64,000 bases of DNA from Bin87 sp963666865 (GCA_963666865.1 OY763072.1:3720001-3784000); one strand, 5' to 3'. Shown: positions 40,719 through 49,725, numbered from the stretch's first letter. Notes: generated by a model not told the origin, from the letters alone. Program-made: numbers and translations.

Positions 40719-41564
40719 TTATGCCAGCAGTTTGGCGGCGTAGTCGTCCAACTGGCGCAATGCCTGGTCGCGCGGAGCGCTGTCGGCAAAGACCATGGCG
40801 CGGGTTGCCCCGGCGTCCTCGTAGGCCTTGAGTACCTCGGGGTCGGCCGGCAGACCAAAGACGGATACCTCAATTTCATTGGGGTCGCGGCCGGCTTCCA
40901 GAGCCAGGCGGACTATTTCCTCGCGGGTCTCGTTCAGTCGCTCCGGCGTGATGCGGTTGGGCATCCAGCCATCGGCCCACGCCACCACGCGACGCGCCAC
41001 GTTGGGCGCGGTGCCGCCGATCAGGACGGGCGGATGCGGCTTCTGCACCGGCTTGGGAGACGAGTAGATGGGCGGGAAGTCGATATGCCGGCCGTGGAAC
41101 TCGCCGGCTTCGTTAGTCCACAACTCTTTCATGGCGGCGATGGATTCGCGGGTGTAACCGATGCGCTGGGAGAACTTGATACCGAACAGCTCGGTTTCCT
41201 CCCTGAGCCAGCCGGTGCCGATGCCAAAGAGGAAACGTCCATTGCTGAAATAGTCAAGGGTGGCGATCTCCTTGGCCAGCAGGATGGGGTTGCGCTCCGG
41301 CACCAGGCAGATGCCCGTGCCCAGCTTGAGCGTTGAAGTAACGGCAGAAGCACGGCCCAGGGCGACGAAGGGGTCAACGCATTCGTAGTACATCTGCGGG
41401 ATCACGCCGTCGGGGGAACCGGGCCACGGCGTCTTGGGGCCGGCCGGAATGGCGGGATGTTCCGGCACCCACAACGATTCAAACCCGTGCGCTTCGCAGG
41501 CTTGGGCCAGTTCGGCAACGTCGATGGACGACTGGGTGACGAACATTGCGATACCGATATTCAT
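40719..41564 (-). CDS. LLM class F420-dependent oxidoreductase
   Basis: This 281-residue luciferase-like oxidoreductase begins MNIGIAMFVTQSSIDVAELA. It contains LKLGTGICLVPERNPILLAK, RFLFGIGTGWLREETELFG and PHPPVLIGGTAPNVARRVVA, like the TIGR03619 type also seen at 6953-7819. GAGGTC precedes the ATG. It is the first gene of a two-gene operon with the NTF2-like protein. The substrate is unknown; F420 rather than FMN is inferred from the subgroup. Confidence 0.88.
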   Translation of the reverse strand: MNIGIAMFVTQSSIDVAELAQACEAHGFESLWVPEHPAIPAGPKTPWPGSPDGVIPQMYYECVDPFVALGRASAVTSTLKLGTGICLVPERNPILLAKEIATLDYFSNGRFLFGIGTGWLREETELFGIKFSQRIGYTRESIAAMKELWTNEAGEFHGRHIDFPPIYSSPKPVQKPHPPVLIGGTAPNVARRVVAWADGWMPNRITPERLNETREEIVRLALEAGRDPNEIEVSVFGLPADPEVLKAYEDAGATRAMVFADSAPRDQALRQLDDYAAKLLA

Positions 41565-41621
41565 TGCGTTGACCTCGGTGGAGCGATGCCGGTGTAGCAG
41601 TTAGATTGAACCGATTATAAC

Positions 41622-41649
41622 GTAGGGGCGACGCATGCGTCGCCCCTAT
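41622..41649. repeat. 28-bp palindrome, GTAGGGGC family, copy 2
   Basis: This has the same GTAGGGGCGACGCA arm as 40270-40297, with only the last base of the second arm changed (T for C). It lies between the NIPSNAP gene and the LLM oxidoreductase gene, both leftward. Confidence 0.85.
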
Positions 41650-41675
41650 CACGCGGCTGGCGATTCCGCCGGGCG

Positions 41676-42293
41676 CTATGCTTGGGGGGAGAAGCTGGCC
41701 GGGACCAGAATCTTGGTCTCCTGACCCACGAGAAACTCCCGGGTGGGTGGCGGCCAATGCGGGCTGGACGATGCCTCGGCGCGGATGCGGTCCCGGGCGG
41801 CCAGGTCCTCATACGGCCAGATGTGGACCCACTTGTTCAAACCGCCGAATTCGCTGTACAGGCCGGCAGCCAGGGGCGAATACACTTCCCGATGCTCGAT
41901 GGCGGCGGACCAAATGTCCAGAACCTTGGGCATGGCGCCATTCTGGTACTCGTAAATCCGCATTTCATAGACGTTGCCCAGCTTCTGTCCGCCGCCCATG
42001 GGCCGCATGAAGGGGGCCGGGTGGTACACCTCGGACTCCATGTGCATGATGGTGCCCTGGCTGTCCGGGGGCCAGTTGGGGTCTTTGCTGGCGGCGGCAC
42101 GGATTTCCTCGCGCTCGTCCAGGCTCTCGTAGGGCCAGATGTGGATGACCTGATTCAGCGGGCCGATTTCAGTATGGAAGAAGGCGGCCAGCTTGGAATA
42201 CTTCTCCCGGTGGGGCAGCGCTTTCTCGAAGGCTTCCTCGAAGATAGGCACGCCGCCGGGTTTGAGGTCGTAGGTGCGAACTTCGTAAATCAT
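41676..42293 (-). CDS. NIPSNAP family protein (two tandem domains)
   Basis: This 205-residue protein has two similar dimeric alpha/beta-barrel (ferredoxin-like) halves, each starting with a YEVRTY/YEMRIY strand: MIYEVRTYDLKPGGVPIFEE and VYEMRIYEYQNGAMPKVLDI. Each half also carries a HIWPYE(S/D)L motif (near residues 55 and 160). Functions of bacterial members are not settled. The ATG at 42293 lies 8 bases after GGGAG; an ATG 6 bases earlier is too close. It is divergent from the MmgE/PrpD gene at 42471. Confidence 0.85.
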   Translation of the reverse strand: MIYEVRTYDLKPGGVPIFEEAFEKALPHREKYSKLAAFFHTEIGPLNQVIHIWPYESLDEREEIRAAASKDPNWPPDSQGTIMHMESEVYHPAPFMRPMGGGQKLGNVYEMRIYEYQNGAMPKVLDIWSAAIEHREVYSPLAAGLYSEFGGLNKWVHIWPYEDLAARDRIRAEASSSPHWPPPTREFLVGQETKILVPASFSPQA

Positions 42294-42470
42294 TTGCATA
42301 TCTCCCTGGCAGGCAGAATTTTGCGGGGTTTGGATTACCCGGAAAGATAATCCGTGCAACGGCCGCAGTCTAGCAGACGGGTAGAATCGGGGCAACCGAG
42401 CGGGGTATTATGTCGGGGCCGCTGCTATGGAAGCGGCGTGACGAAGATACGGCAAGGAGGTTTCGCTACG

Positions 42471-43838
42471 ATGGGCGCAACTGAAATGGTAGCAAAGTGG
42501 GTTGTGGAGACAACCTATGAGGACATTCCCCCTGACGCAATTCGGGTCGCCAACGAGTCCTGCTTTGACCTGTTGGGCGTGATCCTGGCCGGTTCCACCC
42601 AGAAAGTGGGCGAGATCATTCGCGGCTACGCCGGCTACCTGGGCGGCGCCGAGGAGGCCACGATTCTAGCCACGGGCGAGCGCACGTCGGCGGTGAACGC
42701 CGCGCTGGTCAACGGCACCATGGGCCACGCGCTGGACTATGACGATTTCGGCGGATTCGGACACCCTACCGTCGCCATCTTCCCGGCGCTGCTGGCCCTG
42801 GGTGAGAGCATCGGCGCCACCGGCCGGGACCTCATGGAAGCTTACATCGTGGGCTGCGAGGTGGGCCTGGCCGTGGATTACGCCACCCACTACCATACCC
42901 AGCAGATGCACCGTGGGTTCCACAGCACGGCCATCCTGGGCCGGCTGGCGGCGGCAGCGGCCTGCGCCAAGCTGCTCAAGCTGAACGAGGAGCAGACCAC
43001 CATGGCCCTGGGCATGGCCGGGTCCATGGCCGGCGGGGTGATCCACAACTTCGGCACCATGACCAAGCCTCTGCACGCCGGCATGACCTGCCGCGACGGC
43101 GTAATGGCGGCGCAACTGGCCCAGCGCGGTTTCACCGCCGGCGACCAGATTCTGGAACACCCGGTGGGCTTCACCGCCACGGTCATCGGCGACGAGCACA
43201 CCAACCTGGAAGAAGCGGCCGAGCAGTTGGGCAAGCCATTCCGCGTCCAGGATGCCCTGATGATCAAGAAGTACCCGTCCTGCGGGGGCAACCACGCCAT
43301 GCTGGACAGCGTGTTCGGCCTGATGCGCGAGCACGAGTTCGGCCACGAGGACGTGGCCAACGCCGAGGTAGTGCAGTCCTATGCCTCTACGGTGATGCTC
43401 TACGAGGAGCCGGAGAGTGACTTGAAGGGGAAGTTCAGCGCCAAGTACAACATGGCGGCGGCGCTGGTGGAGGGTGAAATAGCCATCGATACCTTCACCG
43501 ACGACAAGATCGTTGACCCGGAGGTGGTGGACATGATGGAACGGGTCCGCATTCGCGTCCAGTCCAAGTTTGAACGCGGCGGCGGCACGGTCTCCAAAGG
43601 GGTGCCCATCCGCATCACCCTGAAGGACGGCCGGGTGTTCGAGCACGAAACGCCGCGAGGCGACATCCTGGGCAGCCAGGCCAACCCGTGGGGAATGGAA
43701 AACATCGCCGGCAAGTTCCGCGACAACGTGGGGCTGGTGCTGTCGGACGACCGCGTTGAGGACGCGGTGCGCCGGTGGCAGGACGTGACGGAGGTCGGGG
43801 ACGTTGGGGAGGCGATACGGGGGACGCTGGTGCGGTAA
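42471..43838 (+). CDS. MmgE/PrpD family protein
   Basis: This 455-residue protein is of the 2-methylcitrate dehydratase/aconitate decarboxylase superfamily. Typical blocks are PPDAIRVANESCFDLLGVIL, VNGTMGHALDYDDFGGFGHP (the GHALDYDD motif), GFHSTAILGRLAAAAACAKL, FGTMTKPLHAGMTCRDGVMA and IKKYPSCGGNHAMLDSVF. It would dehydrate or decarboxylate a tricarboxylic-type acid; the specific substrate is not evident. GGAGG lies 10 bases before the ATG at 42471. It is a single gene, divergent from the NIPSNAP gene. Confidence 0.92.
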   Translation: MGATEMVAKWVVETTYEDIPPDAIRVANESCFDLLGVILAGSTQKVGEIIRGYAGYLGGAEEATILATGERTSAVNAALVNGTMGHALDYDDFGGFGHPTVAIFPALLALGESIGATGRDLMEAYIVGCEVGLAVDYATHYHTQQMHRGFHSTAILGRLAAAAACAKLLKLNEEQTTMALGMAGSMAGGVIHNFGTMTKPLHAGMTCRDGVMAAQLAQRGFTAGDQILEHPVGFTATVIGDEHTNLEEAAEQLGKPFRVQDALMIKKYPSCGGNHAMLDSVFGLMREHEFGHEDVANAEVVQSYASTVMLYEEPESDLKGKFSAKYNMAAALVEGEIAIDTFTDDKIVDPEVVDMMERVRIRVQSKFERGGGTVSKGVPIRITLKDGRVFEHETPRGDILGSQANPWGMENIAGKFRDNVGLVLSDDRVEDAVRRWQDVTEVGDVGEAIRGTLVR

Positions 43839-43920
43839 AGGAAGGTGCGGCTACTCCGGAGCTGTATCCCGGAGTAGCCTATCCGAAGCAGCCCGGCAAC
43901 CGGCATCGGGAGATTATGCA

Positions 43921-44154
43921 ATGGTATGGGGGTTCATAGGTTTTGGCGCGGCGTTCATCCTGGGCGCTATCTTGACGGTAGTCGGTGGCGCCGGCGTGGG
44001 ATTAATGGACTGCCCCGCGGTTATCAGTGAGTTCCCGGCGGAAAAATCCGGCTGCAACTCGTTCTCGGTATTGGTTTTCGCCGGCGGCGCGATGACGATA
44101 ATAGGTGGCGCCGTGGCATCAGGGATCCTCGTCTTCGGCAAATTTTCGAGCTGA
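43921..44154 (+). CDS. Small two-helix membrane protein
   Basis: This 77-residue protein has two hydrophobic segments (FGAAFILGAILTVVGGAGVG and SVLVFAGGAMTIIGGAVASG) joined by a short loop with two cysteines. GGGAG precedes the ATG at 43921. I recognise no family. It precedes another small membrane protein by 8 bases, so the two are probably co-expressed and may interact. Confidence 0.55.
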   Translation: MVWGFIGFGAAFILGAILTVVGGAGVGLMDCPAVISEFPAEKSGCNSFSVLVFAGGAMTIIGGAVASGILVFGKFSS

Positions 44155-44162
44155 ACGACGGC

Positions 44163-44360
44163 ATGAGCGCAACGATCAGAAAGGCGATTTACGTCGCCCA
44201 CTGGGCACTGTTCTTCCTGTTTCTGGCGACTGCCATCGGAGCCGTATCAGTCTTCTGGTTTGGTGATGACTTGAGGACGGCCGGTTTCATCGCCGCATCT
44301 GCGGCATTCTTTGCCACGGCAAGCACGTTTCTGGAGCGGCTGTTTCCGCGGGAGGGGTGA
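44163..44360 (+). CDS. Small membrane protein
   Basis: This 65-residue protein has two predicted membrane helices (HWALFFLFLATAIGAVSVFW and AGFIAASAAFFATASTFLE) with a charged tail (RLFPREG). It follows the previous small membrane gene after 8 bases. No family is recognised. The paired arrangement supports both being real. Confidence 0.55.
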   Translation: MSATIRKAIYVAHWALFFLFLATAIGAVSVFWFGDDLRTAGFIAASAAFFATASTFLERLFPREG

Positions 44361-44446
44361 GGTTACAGAGTTGCCGCGGTTGTGAATATCGAAAAGGGAG
44401 GCTGATTGACCTGCTCCCGGTTTACAGCATTGATCGCAGGTTGAAA

Positions 44447-45232
44447 TTAACCAATGAGGCCCCGTAGGAATTCGCGGCTTTGGCGCATGGCAATGTCGGG
44501 GTCAGGCACTTGCTCGCATTGGTGCCCGAGGAAATCTCCGCGGCGCCCGTTCACTGGTGGTTCCAATGCTTCAATGAGCACGGATTCCAGGATGTTGACG
44601 AGATGAACGGCGTCCAGTGCACTCGGCATAGGCTTCAGTTCACCCGATTCGCCATCGACTTCACGAAAGCCGAACCAGGAGAATTTGTCCCATCGCACCG
44701 ATTTGTGGTCCCGGTTGTGCGACCGCAGTCGCTCGTACAAGCTGTCAGTAGTACGTCCGACGTAAGCGGCGGAACGGTCTTTGTGCAGTATGTAAATGCC
44801 CTGCTGGTCAGCAAAGTTAATTGTGTCGGCGGACCCTGTAGTCCGCCCAAGAATTTGGCGCGAGTTCCATTTGACTTTGTCCTTTTCCCAGTAAAGACCA
44901 AATGCGGCCACGCGAATGATTTGGTTGGGGTCAGCAACAGGATCATCATCAAGGTCGGCCTCATAGTCCACGACTTCCGAAGGACGCTCACCGGTAGCGA
45001 TTTCGAATACGCCGCGGCCGACCTTCCTGACCCTACTGTCGTACCAGGAGTGGCCGGGCCTGATCATCTGGCTCAAATAAGAGTTAACTGTGTCCGCCGG
45101 CGTTGCTCCGGTAAGGGTTCGCAGCCCGCGCTCGCCGATCATTTGCGCGATTGCGTCGTACTTGAGCGGGGCGTCAGCATCCTCTAAAACTGCTAGAATT
45201 GCTTCACGCCAGCCAATTTCCCGGTTTGTCAT
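44447..45232 (-). CDS. GIY-YIG nuclease with N-terminal HARE-HTH-like domain
   Basis: This 261-residue protein begins with a winged-helix region of HARE-HTH type (WREAILAVLEDADAPLKYDA, then a second wing with SYLSQMIRPGHSWYDSRVRK). A linker leads to a GIY-YIG domain: GLYWEKDKVKWNS, GIYILHKDRSAAYVGRTTDS (the GIY and YVG strands), LYERLRSHNRD, and a later Glu (NILESVLIEALEPPVNGR) that can bind metal. It is predicted to cut DNA, guided by the wing domain. The paralogue at 47780-48562 has the same order. It is leftward and a single gene. Confidence 0.85.
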   Translation of the reverse strand: MTNREIGWREAILAVLEDADAPLKYDAIAQMIGERGLRTLTGATPADTVNSYLSQMIRPGHSWYDSRVRKVGRGVFEIATGERPSEVVDYEADLDDDPVADPNQIIRVAAFGLYWEKDKVKWNSRQILGRTTGSADTINFADQQGIYILHKDRSAAYVGRTTDSLYERLRSHNRDHKSVRWDKFSWFGFREVDGESGELKPMPSALDAVHLVNILESVLIEALEPPVNGRRGDFLGHQCEQVPDPDIAMRQSREFLRGLIG

Positions 45233-45265
45233 GTCTCCTCCGAGCGATAGGTGACCCGTTCCGGG

Positions 45266-46651
45266 TCAGTCGTCCATCTCGGGCATCAGCACGAACTCGG
45301 GATAGGATTCCATCCCAAGTTCGGCGGCGTCCTGGCCGATTCGTTCGGTGGCCTCGGAGACCCGGACCCCTATGGTCTTCTCGATGGCGAACCAGACGAT
45401 CCAGGAGAGTGCGAAGACGAATGCGCCGATGGACAGGATGCCGATGATCTGGGTGACGAAGTTACCGCCGGCGGCGATGCACACCGCGATGGTGCCCCAA
45501 ACGCCGGCGAAAAGATGCACCGGCACCGCGCCAACCACGTCGTCAACCTTGACAATCTCCAGCAGCTTGATCCCGCCGGTACAGATCGCGCCGCCAATGA
45601 TGCCAATTATGACCGACCAGAAGTGGGGCACGATGTCAGGGCCGGCCGTTATGGAAACCAGACCGGCCAACCCTCCATTAAGGCCCACCAAGAGGTCTAT
45701 ACGACCGAACACCAGGCGAGACAAGGCGATGGCGGTGATGACGCCGGCCGCCGCCGCCAGATTCGTATTTACCAGGACGTTGCTCATCCCCACCGCGTCG
45801 CCCGCCGAACCCAGGGCCAATTGGGACCCTCCGTTGAAGCCGAACCAGCCGAACCACAGGATGAATACGCCCAGGGTCACCAGCACGACGTTGGACGGCG
45901 GAGTGGCGCGCACGCTGCCGTCCGGCCGGAACTTGCCCAGGCGGGGGCCGACCACCAGCGCGCCGGCCAGGGCGGCCCAGCCGCCAGTGCTGTGGACGAT
46001 GGTGGAGCCGGCGAAGTCCTGGAAACCCATCTGCGCGAGCCAACCGCCGCCCCAGGTCCACGCGCCGATGATGGGATACAGCAACGCGGTGAGGATCAGG
46101 GTGAAAAGAAAGAAGCTCCACATCTTCACCCGCTCTGCCAGGGCGCCGGAGATGATGGAGGCGGTGGTAGCGACGAAGACCATCTGGAAAAACCAGTCGG
46201 ACATCACCGAGTAACCGTTGCTCAGGACCCCTTCCAGAGCGGAATCGTCGCCGCCGATCAGGGCGATCTCGTCGGCGGATGGGCCGTAGAGCGGCCAGAC
46301 GACCGTGCCGATGACCGACTGAACGTTGCTGTACATCAGGTTGTATCCGATGAAGTAGAAGGCCAAACCGGCGATGGAATACAGGCCGATGTTCTTCAGG
46401 CAGATCATGGAGGCGTTTTTGGTTCGCACCGAGCCGGCCTCAAGCATGGTGAAACCGGCGCACATCCACATCACCAGCGCGCCCCAGATGAGGAAGGCGA
46501 AGGTGTTGAGTATGAATTGTGTTTCGTCGCTGACGCCGGCGGCGTGGGCGGCGTGAGGCCAGGCGACGAAGGCCAGCGCCGGCAAGATCAAGGCGGCCGC
46601 AATGGCGATAAGGCGATAACGGGAGGCGGGCAGGTTCAGCAGCATTCGCAT
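45266..46651 (-). CDS. amtB: Ammonium transporter
   Basis: This 461-residue Amt/Mep/Rh channel has an N-terminal signal-like segment ending in PHAAHAAG and about 11 membrane helices. Conserved blocks are TQFILNTFAFLIWGALVMWM, CAGFTMLEAGSVRTKNASMI, DFAGSTIVHSTGGWAALAGA (pore His region), FILWFGWFGFNGGSQLALG and AVPVHLFAGVWGTIAVCIAA (second pore His). It conducts ammonium at the inner membrane. No glnK gene lies next to it. Upstream (46652-46841) are several inverted repeats that could regulate it. Confidence 0.95.
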   Translation of the reverse strand: MRMLLNLPASRYRLIAIAAALILPALAFVAWPHAAHAAGVSDETQFILNTFAFLIWGALVMWMCAGFTMLEAGSVRTKNASMICLKNIGLYSIAGLAFYFIGYNLMYSNVQSVIGTVVWPLYGPSADEIALIGGDDSALEGVLSNGYSVMSDWFFQMVFVATTASIISGALAERVKMWSFFLFTLILTALLYPIIGAWTWGGGWLAQMGFQDFAGSTIVHSTGGWAALAGALVVGPRLGKFRPDGSVRATPPSNVVLVTLGVFILWFGWFGFNGGSQLALGSAGDAVGMSNVLVNTNLAAAAGVITAIALSRLVFGRIDLLVGLNGGLAGLVSITAGPDIVPHFWSVIIGIIGGAICTGGIKLLEIVKVDDVVGAVPVHLFAGVWGTIAVCIAAGGNFVTQIIGILSIGAFVFALSWIVWFAIEKTIGVRVSEATERIGQDAAELGMESYPEFVLMPEMDD

Positions 46652-46702
46652 TTTAAATCTCCGGTCACGCGATTCGCGTCACTAATCGCTCCAAAGCATA
46701 TT

Positions 46703-46723
46703 GCTATGCGCTGGGCGCATAGC
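46703..46723. other. Inverted repeat upstream of amtB
   Basis: GCTATGCGC and GCGCATAGC pair perfectly around TGG. It lies 50 bp upstream of the amtB ATG. A second palindrome (CGTTCCCC/GGGGAACG, 46820-46837) followed by GGTTTT lies nearer the MOSC gene. Operator, leader hairpin and repeat are all possible. Confidence 0.5.
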
Positions 46724-46841
46724 GAAGTCCCGGCCTGCCGTTCTCCGGCCGGCACATAGGCCACCACGCAGCGTCCGCCGACCGTTGAGCGGGCGGAACC
46801 GTCCGCGTGCGGTCCCTTCCGTTCCCCTTGGGGAACGGGTT

Positions 46842-47279
46842 TTACGGTTCCAGTCGGATGGTATCTCCGACCTTGATGTCTCCGCCCTCGAGCACCACGG
46901 TGAGGATGCCGCGCCGGCCGAAGATCTCTTTTTGCAGGCCGGGGATGAGGGCATCCATCTTCTGGCAGGGTTCGCAGTCGCCGGTAACTTCCAGGGTGAC
47001 GTGGTTATCCGGGTCGCCGATGAAAAAGACGTGGCCCTGGCGGGCTTGGGAAAGGTCCATGCCCGTAACTGTTATGTTTTCTTTGATCATCCCGGGTTGG
47101 AGGCCGTAGTGGTCCAGCGTTTCCTTGTCCATAACCAGGACCTGCCGGAGGTTGCGCGGGTTGCGGCTGCGGTCGCCCTCCAGCCCTTCCGCCGATATCG
47201 CCCGGGCCGCTTCCACCGGGTCGGACGGAGTGCCCTTGACGCGGGCGATGTGCAGATTGACTATCGTGCCGGATTGCAT
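46842..47279 (-). CDS. MOSC domain-containing protein
   Basis: This 145-residue stand-alone MOSC domain is found in molybdenum-cofactor sulfurases and related transfer proteins. GLEGDRSRNPRNLRQVLVMD and the cysteine segment EVTGDCEPCQKMDALIPGLQ are the conserved features, and it closes with GGDIKVGDTIRLEP. It probably handles a sulfur or metal group for a molybdoenzyme, though no such enzyme is in the window. GAGGAG precedes the ATG at 47279; a nearer ATG is out of frame. Confidence 0.85.
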   Translation of the reverse strand: MQSGTIVNLHIARVKGTPSDPVEAARAISAEGLEGDRSRNPRNLRQVLVMDKETLDHYGLQPGMIKENITVTGMDLSQARQGHVFFIGDPDNHVTLEVTGDCEPCQKMDALIPGLQKEIFGRRGILTVVLEGGDIKVGDTIRLEP

Positions 47280-47468
47280 GGCATGGCTCCTCGTTATCAG
47301 GCCGGGTCCGGCCTCGTAGCTGCGGATGGCGGATAGACCGGATTTTAGGATATGGCCGGGCCGTTGGCAAACCGGCGGATTTCGTTGGAGGTTGACAGTC
47401 GGGTGGGGGGTAAATTACCCTGCGGTGGGCTTGGTGCCCCCAATGTCACGAATAAGAGAGCTAATACT

Positions 47469-47758
47469 ATGACAAATAGCATGAATAGAGCTGACACTAT
47501 GACAACGCAAAACCGAAAGGACGATGTAATTGCCAATTACGGCTTGTACTGGGAACGGGACAAGGTAAATTGGTGGCCCGGACGGCAGGGGGCGGAGTGC
47601 GCGTGATCAAACTCCCGGGGAGAGAATATGCCATTGGTCGCGCGCATGACGAAGATGACAGCGAGGGCGCGGTGGATTTTGCGAACCAGAACGGGATTTA
47701 CCTGCTGCACAATGGGTTTGAAACCGTGTACGTGGGCCAAACGACCAACAACAGTTAG
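47469..47758 (+). pseudogene. Broken GIY-YIG nuclease gene
   Basis: Reading from the ATG at 47469 gives YGLYWERDKVNWWPGRQG and then stops at about 47606. From about 47590 a different frame gives AVDFANQNGIYLLHNGFETV and YVGQTTNNS before a stop at 47758. Together these match the linker and GIY-YIG strands of the paralogue at 47780-48562 (YGLYWDRDKVNWNPG, DFSNQAGIYVLYNGMTPVYV). The HARE-HTH domain and the C-terminal third are missing and the middle is frameshifted. The intact paralogue starts 22 bases downstream, so this looks like a decayed tandem duplicate. Confidence 0.75.
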
Positions 47759-47779
47759 CAGACCGTAAGGAGCAGCCTT

Positions 47780-48562
47780 ATGACGACGCAAGAGCGACTG
47801 CCGGATGCAGTACTGAAAGTTTTGGAAACGGCAGAGGAGCCGCTGCGGGCCGATGAGATAGCGCACCGCATCGTGGAAAACAACCTGCGACAGGAAGCAA
47901 AAGTGCATTCTGTGAACGCCACTCTATCTGCCATGGTCAAAGAGGGGCTAGTTGTCAAGCCGGAGCGGGCTTTGTTTGCGCACAACCCCAACCCAGGCCA
48001 GCCGGTGAGCGCGGAGGACATCCGAAAAGCGGAAGAGGATGAGCAGCTCAACAACGTCAGTGGATATGGCCTGTACTGGGATCGGGATAAGGTGAACTGG
48101 AATCCCGGCCGGGGCAGGTCGCGGGGTGGACTGCTGGGTTCGGCGGGCGACGGGACGGATCCAGTGGACTTTTCCAACCAGGCCGGCATCTACGTCTTGT
48201 ACAACGGGATGACGCCGGTGTACGTGGGCAGGACGACTGCGGAGAACAACGCCCTACTAACTCGGTTGGTTAGTCACCACAACGATGACCGGAAGAGTGC
48301 CCGATGGGACAAGTTTTCCTGGTTTGGATTCCGGTCCGTGGGCGATGATAACCAATTGGTTACCACCGACACCAGCGTGTCCACGGACTTGCTCATCACG
48401 TTCATGGAAGCAGTGATGATTGAAGCGTTCTTGCCGCCGCTGAACAACAAGGGCGGCGACCTGCTGGGCACGATGTACGAACAGGTTGAGGACCCGGACC
48501 TGGTCAGCCGCAAGGAAGCCGATTTCCGCCGAATGGTGGGGCGAGCGCTTGCCGCGACATGA
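47780..48562 (+). CDS. GIY-YIG nuclease with N-terminal HARE-HTH-like domain
   Basis: This 260-residue protein starts with a winged-helix domain (LPDAVLKVLETAEEPLRADE, ATLSAMVKEGLVVKPERALF). It then has YGLYWDRDKVNWNPGRG and the GIY-YIG core NQAGIYVLYNGMTPVYVGRT, with NALLTRLVSHHNDDRKSARW and a Glu-containing helix (FMEAVMIEAFLPPLNNKG). It is the intact neighbour of the broken copy at 47469-47758 and a paralogue of 44447-45232. AAGGAG precedes the ATG. A DNA-cleaving role in defence or mobility is plausible. Confidence 0.86.
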   Translation: MTTQERLPDAVLKVLETAEEPLRADEIAHRIVENNLRQEAKVHSVNATLSAMVKEGLVVKPERALFAHNPNPGQPVSAEDIRKAEEDEQLNNVSGYGLYWDRDKVNWNPGRGRSRGGLLGSAGDGTDPVDFSNQAGIYVLYNGMTPVYVGRTTAENNALLTRLVSHHNDDRKSARWDKFSWFGFRSVGDDNQLVTTDTSVSTDLLITFMEAVMIEAFLPPLNNKGGDLLGTMYEQVEDPDLVSRKEADFRRMVGRALAAT

Positions 48563-48742
48563 AAACCAGAGACGGTGCCTGAATGAGAAACTGGGGCAGG
48601 TCCAGTGCCGGATAGCACCGGCGGTGGACCTGCCGTGGGCATCGTCCGGTTGGCGTGCAGATAGACCCGGCGCCTGGCGATCCCAGGCGACGTAGAGACG
48701 CGCGATTTTGTCCCGCCCTCTCCAACACAGCGAGGATAGAAC

Positions 48743-49567
48743 ATGATTGTCTCAAGCTCATGGCGCATCGTCTTGACTTTGCTGGTTGCCGCGGTAGCCG
48801 GCGGGATACTGCTAAATGCTTGTGGCGGCCCGGCCTGCGGCCGCTTGTGCGAGGGGGGCTTCTGGCACGACGAAGATTATGTCTCGAAAAATCCCAGCGT
48901 AGCACTGGTGCAGGTTGAACTGGACAAGGAGGTGGACATCAATGCGGAAAACGATGATGGTAGAACGCCGTTAAGGTTCGGATTACTATATGGAAGTCCA
49001 GAAGTGGTTGAATTGCTACTGGACCACGGAGCGGTTGATAAGAATTATCCGGATCCGTTGTGCCTTGCATCACGCGAAACGCAAAAAGCGGAGTTGTTGC
49101 TTGACCGCGGTGCGAATGTTAACGCAGCTTGCCTCTTAGATTATAGCCCGTTGATGATAGCAGTTACCAATGGGAATACTTCACTGGTGCAGAGTTTGAT
49201 ACTGTATGGGGCTGATGTTAATGCAATTAATGACCACGGATTGACTGTGCTGGTCGTTGCGTTGCGACAACCTGTTGAGGAGGTAGCCACTGAGGAGATA
49301 ATCCAGTTGCTGTTGGCATACGGTGCCGATCCAAACTCAGAGTCACAGTTTGCAGGTAGTCTATCCGGCCGGCCGTTGCATTGGGCGATACTAGAAGGCA
49401 ATGTTGCGGGGGTTCGGGCGCTTTTGGACAGTGGCGCTAACGTTGAGGCGAAAAATGCCGACGGAGAAACGCCTTGCGATTATGGCAAATATCTGGCCAG
49501 AGAGGTGTTTAGTAGCTCAGCTGACCTGGAGGAATGGGAGGAGATAGAACCGTTGGTATGCCCATGA
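48743..49567 (+). CDS. Ankyrin-repeat lipoprotein
   Basis: This 274-residue protein has a lipoprotein-type signal (IVLTLLVAAVAGGILLNAC, lipobox LNAC) followed by ankyrin repeats. Examples are GRTPLRFGLLYGSPEVVELL, AELLLDRGANVNAACLLDYS, LMIAVTNGNTSLVQSLILYG and PLHWAILEGNVAGVRALLDS. It is probably anchored outside the cytoplasmic membrane for protein-protein contacts. The central part is noticeably richer in A/T at third positions than neighbouring genes, a sign of recent transfer. GAGGATAG lies upstream of the ATG. The region 48563-48742 before it holds two stem-loops and no gene. Confidence 0.85.
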   Translation: MIVSSSWRIVLTLLVAAVAGGILLNACGGPACGRLCEGGFWHDEDYVSKNPSVALVQVELDKEVDINAENDDGRTPLRFGLLYGSPEVVELLLDHGAVDKNYPDPLCLASRETQKAELLLDRGANVNAACLLDYSPLMIAVTNGNTSLVQSLILYGADVNAINDHGLTVLVVALRQPVEEVATEEIIQLLLAYGADPNSESQFAGSLSGRPLHWAILEGNVAGVRALLDSGANVEAKNADGETPCDYGKYLAREVFSSSADLEEWEEIEPLVCP

Positions 49568-49674
49568 AGTAGGGTTGTGAAGGGCCTTTTCTTTCTCGGG
49601 ATGACGGCGGTAGCCGGCAGCTGTCTGGGCCGAGTAGAACGCGGACTAATCCATTAACCCCGCCTTTCGCCGGG

Positions 49675-49725
49675 GTGCTGGTGATTACCATGCACGACCC
49701 GCCCACGCGCAACTCGATACAATAG
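49675..49725 (+). pseudogene. 5' fragment of an enoyl-CoA hydratase gene
   Basis: The 16 codons read VLVITMHDPPTRNSIQ and then stop. They match VLVMTMHDPPTRNALG at the start of the intact crotonase gene (50139-50990). The DNA before the fragment (about 49601-49674) also resembles the DNA before the intact gene (about 50049-50115), including a short stem with CCGCCTTTCGCCGGGG against CCGGCATTTAGCCGGGG. This is the remnant of a partial duplication. Confidence 0.75.

Noticed and set aside
45251..46759. Rightward open frame of 502 codons opposite amtB
   Set aside because: Antisense to a full-length ammonium transporter; low-complexity, Gly/Asp/His-rich composition and no motifs.
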